Shown here one piece after another: positions 58,193 through 64,000 of a stretch of 64,000 nt of DNA. The DNA is from Pseudomonas chlororaphis (GTDB taxonomy: Bacteria; Pseudomonadota; Gammaproteobacteria; Pseudomonadales; Pseudomonadaceae). The DNA lies in the NCBI RefSeq assembly GCF_001921865.1, contig NZ_MSCT01000010.1, positions 186,001 to 250,000 of the forward strand. The letters run 5' to 3'. A program made the translations under genes and the position numbers. Under the pieces are notes generated by a model. The model searched no databases, was not told the origin of the DNA, and saw only the letters and a program-made list of their open reading frames with translations. Position 1 is the first letter of the stretch; each line of letters starts with the position of its first letter.

Positions 58193-61100
58193 ACCTCTCG
58201 CGGCTGTTCATCCTCCGTCCGGTAGCGACCACCCTGAGCATGCTGGCCATTGTCCTGGCCGGCCTGATCGCCTATCGCCTGTTGCCGGTCTCGGCGCTGC
58301 CCCAGGTCGACTACCCGACCATCCGGGTGATGACCCTGTACCCCGGCGCCAGCCCGGACGTGATGACCAGCGCCGTGACCGCGCCGCTCGAGCGCCAGTT
58401 CGGGCAGATGCCCGGCCTGACCCAGATGGCCTCCACCAGTTCCGGCGGCGCCTCGGTGCTGACCCTGCGCTTCAACCTCGACATCAACATGGATGTCGCC
58501 GAGCAACAGGTGCAGGCCGCGATCAACGCCGCCACCAACCTGCTGCCGACCGATCTGCCGGCGCCGCCGGTGTACAACAAGGTCAACCCGGCGGACACCC
58601 CGGTGCTGACCCTGGCCATTACCTCCAAGACCATGCTGCTGCCCAAGCTCAACGACCTGGTCGACACGCGCATGGCGCAGAAGATCGCGCAGATCAGCGG
58701 CGTGGGCATGGTCAGCATCGCCGGCGGCCAGCGCCAGGCGGTGCGGATCAAGGTCAACCCCGAAGCCCTGGCGGCCAACGGCCTCAACCTGTCGGACGTG
58801 CGGACCCTGATCGGCGCCTCCAACGTCAACCAGCCCAAGGGCAACTTCGACGGCCCGACCCGGGTGTCGATGCTCGACGCCAACGACCAACTGACGTCGC
58901 CCAAGGATTACGCCGAGCTGATCCTGGCCTACAAGAACGGCGCGCCGCTGCGCCTGAAAGACGTCGCGCAGATCGCCGACGGCGCCGAGAACGAGCGCCT
59001 GGCGGCCTGGGCCAACGAAAACCAGGCGGTGCTGCTCAATATCCAGCGCCAGCCCGGGGCCAACGTGATCGAGGTGGTGGACCGGATCAAGGCGCTGCTG
59101 CCGAGCATCACCGACAACCTGCCGGCGGGCCTGGACGTCACCGTGCTCACCGACCGCACCCAGACCATCCGCGCCTCGGTCACCGACGTGCAGCACGAGT
59201 TGCTGATCGCCATCGCCCTGGTGGTGATGGTGACGTTCCTGTTCCTGCGCCGGGCCAGCGCCACGGTGATTCCGTCGATCGCCGTGCCGCTGTCGCTGAT
59301 CGGCACCTTCGGCGTGATGTACCTGGCGGGTTTCTCGGTCAACAACCTGACCCTGATGGCCCTGACCATCGCCACCGGTTTCGTGGTCGACGACGCCATC
59401 GTCATGCTGGAGAACATCGCGCGGTTCATCGAGGAGGGCGACAGCCCGATGCAGGCCGCGCTCAAGGGCGCCAAGCAGATCGGCTTCACCCTGGTCTCGC
59501 TGACCCTGTCGCTGATCGCCGTGCTGATCCCGCTGCTGTTCATGGCCGACGTGGTCGGGCGGCTGTTCCGCGAGTTCGCCATCACCCTGGCGGTGGCGAT
59601 CCTGATTTCCCTGGTGGTGTCCCTGACCCTGACGCCGATGATGTGCGCGCGCTTGCTCAAGCGCGAGCCGAAGATCGAGGCACAAGGGCGTTTCTACCGC
59701 GCCAGCGGCGCCTGGATCGACTGGTTGATCGCCAGCTACGGCCGCGGCCTGCAATGGGTGCTCAAGCACCAGCCGCTGACCCTGCTGGTGGCCGTCGGCA
59801 CCCTGGCGCTGACCGTGTTCCTGTATATGGTGGTGCCCAAGGGCTTCTTCCCGGTGCAGGACACCGGGGTGATCCAGGGCATTTCCGAAGCGCCGCAGTC
59901 GGTGTCTTTCGCCGCCATGAGCCAGCGCCAGCAGGAGCTGGCGAAAATCGTCCTTGCCGATCCGGCGGTGCAGAGCCTGTCGTCCTATATCGGCGTCGAC
60001 GGCGACAACGCCACGCTCAACAGCGGCCGGTTGCTGATTAACCTCAAGCCGCACCGCGAACGCGACCTCAGTGCCGCGCAGGTGATCGCGCGGATCCAGC
60101 CCCAGGTCGACCAACTGGTGGGTATTCGCCTGTTCATGCAACCGGTGCAGGACCTGACCATCGAAGACCGGGTCAGCCGCACCCAGTACCAGTTCAGCAT
60201 GTCGTCGCCGGACGCCGACCTGCTGGCCACCTGGAGCGGACGCCTGGTGGACGCCCTGGCCCAGCGGCCGGAGCTCACCGACGTCGCCAGCGACCTGCAG
60301 GACAAGGGCCTGCAGGTGTACCTGGTGATCGACCGCGACGCTGCCTCGCGGCTGGGCGTCTCGGTATCGAACATCACCGACGCGCTGTACGACGCCTTCG
60401 GCCAGCGGCAGATTTCCACCATCTACACCCAGGCCAGCCAGTACCGCGTGGTGTTGCAGGCCCAGTCCGGCGAAAGCATCGGCCCGCAGGCGCTGGAGCA
60501 GATCCATGTGAAGACCACCGACGGCGGCCAGGTGCGGCTGTCGAGCCTGGCGCGGGTCGAGGAGCGCCAGGCGCAACTGGCCATTGCCCATATCGGCCAG
60601 TTCCCGGCGGTGATGATGTCGTTCAACCTGGCGCCGGGCGTGGCCCTGGGGCAGGCGGTGGAAGTCATCGACCAGGTGCAGCGCGACATCGGCATGCCGG
60701 TGGGCGTGCAGACCCAGTTCCAGGGCGCGGCCCAGGCATTCCAGGCGTCGCTGTCGAGCACCTTGCTGCTGATCCTGGCGGCGGTGGTGACCATGTACAT
60801 CGTGCTCGGCGTGCTCTACGAGAGTTACATCCACCCGATCACCATCCTCTCCACCTTGCCGTCGGCGGCGGTGGGGGCCTTGCTGGCGCTGATCCTCAGC
60901 GGCAACGACCTGGGCATGATCGCGATCATCGGCATCATCCTGCTGATCGGCATCGTCAAGAAGAACGCGATCATGATGATCGACTTCGCCCTCGACGCCG
61001 AACGCAACCAGGGCATGGCCCCGGAACAGGCGATCTACCAGGCGGCGCTGCTGCGCTTCCGGCCGATCCTGATGACCACCCTGGCCGCGCTGTTCGGCGC

Positions 61101-61293
61101 CGTGCCGTTGATGCTGGCCACCGGTTCCGGCGCCGAGCTGCGCCAGCCCCTGGGGCTGGTGATGGTCGGCGGCCTGGCGCTGAGCCAGGTCCTGACCCTG
61201 TTCACTACGCCGGTGATCTACCTGTATTTCGACCGCTTGGGCCGGCGCTGGCGTTCGGCGCCTGAGCGCGCGGAGCCGGTAGAACAGCCATGA
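58189..61293 (+). CDS. muxB: RND efflux pump MuxB (MdtB-like)
   Basis: A 1034-residue inner-membrane RND transporter. It starts [20 protein letters not shown], contains two large periplasmic loops and twelve TM helices, and keeps the proton-relay motif [14 protein letters not shown]. It works as a heteromultimer with MuxC, using the proton gradient to export drugs; MuxABC-OpmB in P. aeruginosa handles novobiocin, macrolides and others. ATGA overlap at both ends indicates coupled translation. Confidence 0.95.
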   Translation: MNLSRLFILRPVATTLSMLAIVLAGLIAYRLLPVSALPQVDYPTIRVMTLYPGASPDVMTSAVTAPLERQFGQMPGLTQMASTSSGGASVLTLRFNLDINMDVAEQQVQAAINAATNLLPTDLPAPPVYNKVNPADTPVLTLAITSKTMLLPKLNDLVDTRMAQKIAQISGVGMVSIAGGQRQAVRIKVNPEALAANGLNLSDVRTLIGASNVNQPKGNFDGPTRVSMLDANDQLTSPKDYAELILAYKNGAPLRLKDVAQIADGAENERLAAWANENQAVLLNIQRQPGANVIEVVDRIKALLPSITDNLPAGLDVTVLTDRTQTIRASVTDVQHELLIAIALVVMVTFLFLRRASATVIPSIAVPLSLIGTFGVMYLAGFSVNNLTLMALTIATGFVVDDAIVMLENIARFIEEGDSPMQAALKGAKQIGFTLVSLTLSLIAVLIPLLFMADVVGRLFREFAITLAVAILISLVVSLTLTPMMCARLLKREPKIEAQGRFYRASGAWIDWLIASYGRGLQWVLKHQPLTLLVAVGTLALTVFLYMVVPKGFFPVQDTGVIQGISEAPQSVSFAAMSQRQQELAKIVLADPAVQSLSSYIGVDGDNATLNSGRLLINLKPHRERDLSAAQVIARIQPQVDQLVGIRLFMQPVQDLTIEDRVSRTQYQFSMSSPDADLLATWSGRLVDALAQRPELTDVASDLQDKGLQVYLVIDRDAASRLGVSVSNITDALYDAFGQRQISTIYTQASQYRVVLQAQSGESIGPQALEQIHVKTTDGGQVRLSSLARVEERQAQLAIAHIGQFPAVMMSFNLAPGVALGQAVEVIDQVQRDIGMPVGVQTQFQGAAQAFQASLSSTLLLILAAVVTMYIVLGVLYESYIHPITILSTLPSAAVGALLALILSGNDLGMIAIIGIILLIGIVKKNAIMMIDFALDAERNQGMAPEQAIYQAALLRFRPILMTTLAALFGAVPLMLATGSGAELRQPLGLVMVGGLALSQVLTLFTTPVIYLYFDRLGRRWRSAPERAEPVEQP

Positions 61294-64000
61294 ACCTGTC
61301 CGGACCCTTTATCCGCCGGCCGGTCGCCACGATGCTGCTGAGCCTGGCCATCATGCTGCTGGGCGGCGTCAGCTTCGGCCTGTTGCCGGTGGCGCCGCTG
61401 CCGCAGATGGACTTCCCGGTGATTGTGGTCCAGGCCAGCCTGCCGGGGGCCAGCCCCGAGGTCATGGCCTCGACCGTGGCCACGCCGCTGGAGCGCTCGT
61501 TCGGCGCGATCGCCGGGGTCAACACCATGAGCAGCCGCTCCAGCCAGGGCTCGACCCGGGTCATCCTGCAATTCGACCTGGACCGCGACATCAACGGCGC
61601 GGCGCGGGAAGTGCAGGCGGCGATCAACGCCTCGCGCAACCTGCTGCCCAGCGGCATGCGCAGCATGCCGACCTACAAGAAGGTCAACCCCTCCCAGGCG
61701 CCGATCATGGTGCTGTCGCTGACCTCCGACGTGCTGGAAAAGGGCCAGCTGTACGACCTGGCCTCGACCATCCTGTCCCAGAGCCTGTCCCAGGTTTCCG
61801 GGGTCGGCGAGGTGCAGATCGGCGGCAGTTCGTTGCCGGCGGTGCGCATCGAACTCGAGCCGCAATTGCTCAACCAGTACGGCGTGGCCCTGGACGATGT
61901 GCGCAAGACCATCGCCGAGGCCAACGTGCGCCGGCCCAAGGGCTCGGTGGAGAACGCCGAGCAACTGTGGCAGGTGCAGGCCAACGACCAGTTGGAGAAG
62001 GCCCGCGATTACGAGCCGCTGATCATCCACTACAAGGACGGCGCGGCCCTGCGCCTGAGGGACGTGGCCAAGGTCAGCGATGGCGTCGAGGACCGCTACA
62101 ACAGCGGCTTCTTCAACGACGACGCGGCGGTGCTGCTGGTGATCAACCGCCAGGCCGGCGCCAACATCATCGAGACGGTCAACGAGATCAAGGCCCAGCT
62201 GCCGGCGTTGCAGGCGGTGCTGCCGGCCAGCGTCAAGCTCAACCTGGCCATGGACCGCTCGCCGGTGATCAAGGCCACCCTGCACGAGGCCGAGATGACC
62301 CTGCTGATCGCCGTGGCCCTGGTGATCCTGGTGGTCTACCTGTTCCTCGGCAATTTCCGCGCCTCGCTGATCCCCACCCTGGCGGTGCCAGTGTCGCTGG
62401 TGGGCACCTTCGCGGTGATGTACCTGTACGGTTTTTCCCTGAACAACCTGTCGCTGATGGCGCTGATCCTCGCCACCGGGCTGGTGGTGGACGACGCCAT
62501 TGTGGTACTGGAGAACATCTCCCGGCACATCGACGAGGGCATCGCGCCGATGAAGGCGGCCTACCTGGGAGCCAAGGAAGTCGGCTTCACCTTGCTCTCG
62601 ATGAACGTCTCGCTGGTGGCGGTGTTCCTGTCGATCCTGTTCATGGGCGGGATCATCGAAAGCCTGTTCCGCGAGTTTTCCATCACCCTGGCGGCGGCCA
62701 TCGTGGTCTCGCTGGTGGTGTCCCTGACCCTGACCCCGATGCTCTGCGCCCGTTGGCTCAAGCCCCACGTGCCGGGCCGTGAGAACGGGCTGCAGCGCTG
62801 GAGCCAGCGGGCCAACGACTGGATGGTGGGCAAATACGCCCGCAGCCTGGACTGGGTGCTGCGCCACAAGCGCCTGACCCTGCTCAGTCTGTTCGTGACC
62901 ATCGGCGTCAACGTCGCGCTGTACGTGGTGGTGCCCAAGACCTTCATGCCGCAGCAGGACACCGGCCAGTTGATCGGGTTCGTGCGCGGCGACGACGGCC
63001 TGTCGTTCACCGTGATGCAGCCGAAGATGGAAATCTTCCGCCGCGAGGTGCTCAAGGACCCGGCGGTGGAGAGCGTGGCCGGCTTCATCGGCGGCAACAA
63101 CGGCACCAACAACGCCTTCATGCTGGTGCGCCTCAAGCCGATCAAGGAGCGCAAGCTGTCGGCGCAGAAGGTCATCGAGCGCCTGCGCAAGGAAATGCCC
63201 AAGGTTCCCGGCGCCCAATTGATGCTGATGGCCGACCAGGACCTGCAGTTCGGCGGTGGTCGCGAGCAGACCACCTCGCAGTATTCCTACATCATCCAGA
63301 GCGGCGACCTGGGCGCGCTGCGCGAGTGGTACCCGAAAGTGGTCACCGCGCTGCGCGCCTTGCCGGAGCTCACCGCCATCGACGCCCGCGAAGGGCGGGG
63401 CGCGCAGCAGGTGACCCTGGTGGTCGACCGCGACCAGGCCAAGCGCCTGGGGATCGACATGAACATGGTCACCGCGGTGCTCAACAACGCCTACAGCCAG
63501 CGGCAGATCTCGACCATCTACGACAGCCTCAACCAGTACCAGGTGGTGATGGAGGTCAACCCGAAATACGCCCAGGACCCGATCACCCTCAACCAGGTGC
63601 AGGTGATCACCGCCGACGGCGCGCGGGTGCCGCTGTCGACCATCGCCCATTACGAAAACAGCCTGGAAGACGACCGCGTCAGCCACGAAGGCCAGTTCGC
63701 CTCGGAGAGCATTTCCTTCGACATGGCCGAAGGGGTGACGGTGGAGCAGGGCACGGCGGCCATCGAGCGGGCGCTGGCCAGGCTGGGCATGCCTGAAGAT
63801 GTGATCGTCAAGATGGCCGGCACCGCCGACGCCTTCGCCGCGACCCAGAAAAGCCAGCCGTTCATGATCCTCGGCGCCTTGCTGGCGGTGTACCTGGTGC
63901 TCGGCGTGCTCTATGAAAGCTATATCCACCCGCTGACCATTCTTTCCACACTGCCGTCGGCCGGGGTCGGCGCCTTGCTGTCGATCTATGCGCTGGGCAG
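61290..64000 (+). CDS. muxC: RND efflux pump MuxC (MdtC-like), cut by window edge
   Basis: The first 903 codons of an RND pump of the usual ~1030-residue size, with the frame open to the last base. It starts [20 protein letters not shown]; the relay motif [14 protein letters not shown] and the second half beginning [22 protein letters not shown] TM region are visible ([20 protein letters not shown]). The partner of MuxB in the same complex. The remaining TM helices lie outside the window. Confidence 0.95.
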   Translation, partial: MNLSGPFIRRPVATMLLSLAIMLLGGVSFGLLPVAPLPQMDFPVIVVQASLPGASPEVMASTVATPLERSFGAIAGVNTMSSRSSQGSTRVILQFDLDRDINGAAREVQAAINASRNLLPSGMRSMPTYKKVNPSQAPIMVLSLTSDVLEKGQLYDLASTILSQSLSQVSGVGEVQIGGSSLPAVRIELEPQLLNQYGVALDDVRKTIAEANVRRPKGSVENAEQLWQVQANDQLEKARDYEPLIIHYKDGAALRLRDVAKVSDGVEDRYNSGFFNDDAAVLLVINRQAGANIIETVNEIKAQLPALQAVLPASVKLNLAMDRSPVIKATLHEAEMTLLIAVALVILVVYLFLGNFRASLIPTLAVPVSLVGTFAVMYLYGFSLNNLSLMALILATGLVVDDAIVVLENISRHIDEGIAPMKAAYLGAKEVGFTLLSMNVSLVAVFLSILFMGGIIESLFREFSITLAAAIVVSLVVSLTLTPMLCARWLKPHVPGRENGLQRWSQRANDWMVGKYARSLDWVLRHKRLTLLSLFVTIGVNVALYVVVPKTFMPQQDTGQLIGFVRGDDGLSFTVMQPKMEIFRREVLKDPAVESVAGFIGGNNGTNNAFMLVRLKPIKERKLSAQKVIERLRKEMPKVPGAQLMLMADQDLQFGGGREQTTSQYSYIIQSGDLGALREWYPKVVTALRALPELTAIDAREGRGAQQVTLVVDRDQAKRLGIDMNMVTAVLNNAYSQRQISTIYDSLNQYQVVMEVNPKYAQDPITLNQVQVITADGARVPLSTIAHYENSLEDDRVSHEGQFASESISFDMAEGVTVEQGTAAIERALARLGMPEDVIVKMAGTADAFAATQKSQPFMILGALLAVYLVLGVLYESYIHPLTILSTLPSAGVGALLSIYALG

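Overview
The window comes from a fluorescent Pseudomonas (P. fluorescens/protegens/chlororaphis type). This rests on the high GC content, the dense Pseudomonas REP/REPIN palindromes (two families, one with a TGTAGCCGCTG core and one with TGTAGGAGCGAG) and the gene order. From the left edge to about 47.7 kb the order follows the P. aeruginosa PA0676-PA0701 region: anti-sigma factor VreR, the Hxc type II secretion system, secreted DING phosphate-binding proteins, the TpsA/TpsB pair PdtA/PdtB, and an ExbB/ExbD/TonB set. Family identities were recalled from protein motifs; no search was run.

Layout. 1-13.0 kb: end of vreR, then hxcW-U (-), hxcP (+), hxcV (-) and hxcT-X-Y-Z-Q-R-S (+), a complete T2SS set apart from the prepilin peptidase. 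A 1.48-kb inverted-repeat element holding six exact-period 144-bp units lies between hxcQ and hxcR. 13.0-17.3 kb: three tandem DING-family proteins, the likely Hxc cargo, with candidate Pho-box half sites upstream. 17.3-30.1 kb: pdtA, a 4212-residue filamentous-haemagglutinin-like exoprotein. 30.1-37.0 kb: an accessory insert relative to the P. aeruginosa order, with a 5'-truncated ORF, a secreted PEBP/YbhB protein, a 1421-residue hydrolase/adenylate-ligase/membrane-acyltransferase/carrier fusion, and an AraC regulator. 37.2-46.5 kb: phdA, pdtB, a DUF2341-LamG-ExbB fusion, exbD, a TonB-like protein, a porin, a periplasmic coiled-coil protein, a YbjN-like protein and a PpiC-type prolyl isomerase. 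These are closely spaced and probably co-transcribed.

46.6-50.1 kb: LysR regulator, a GNAT gene with a broken 5' end, and a divergent racemase/AraC pair, separated by REPINs. 50.1-54.4 kb: an orphan cbb3 oxidase subunit (ccoN4-like) with a small membrane partner, divergent from a sirohaem sulfite/nitrite reductase-like gene and a DUF934 gene, matching the P. aeruginosa PA4129-PA4134 neighbourhood. 54.5-56.7 kb: DUF3313 lipoprotein, a SRPBCC-like protein behind an AT-rich island, and thiol peroxidase tpx. 56.9-64.0 kb: the RND efflux operon muxA-muxB-muxC, with muxC cut by the window edge.

How it fits together. The left two-thirds looks like a phosphate-starvation surface programme. A cell-surface-signalling anti-sigma factor (with its sigma factor outside the window) and PhoB would turn on a dedicated T2SS, its phosphate-binding cargo, and a giant two-partner-secreted adhesin with its own energy-transducing complex. 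A 27-bp element shared by the pdtA and phdA upstream regions, readable as an inverted Pho box, supports co-regulation. The most unusual item is the multidomain enzyme at 31.8-36.1 kb with its adjacent AraC regulator.
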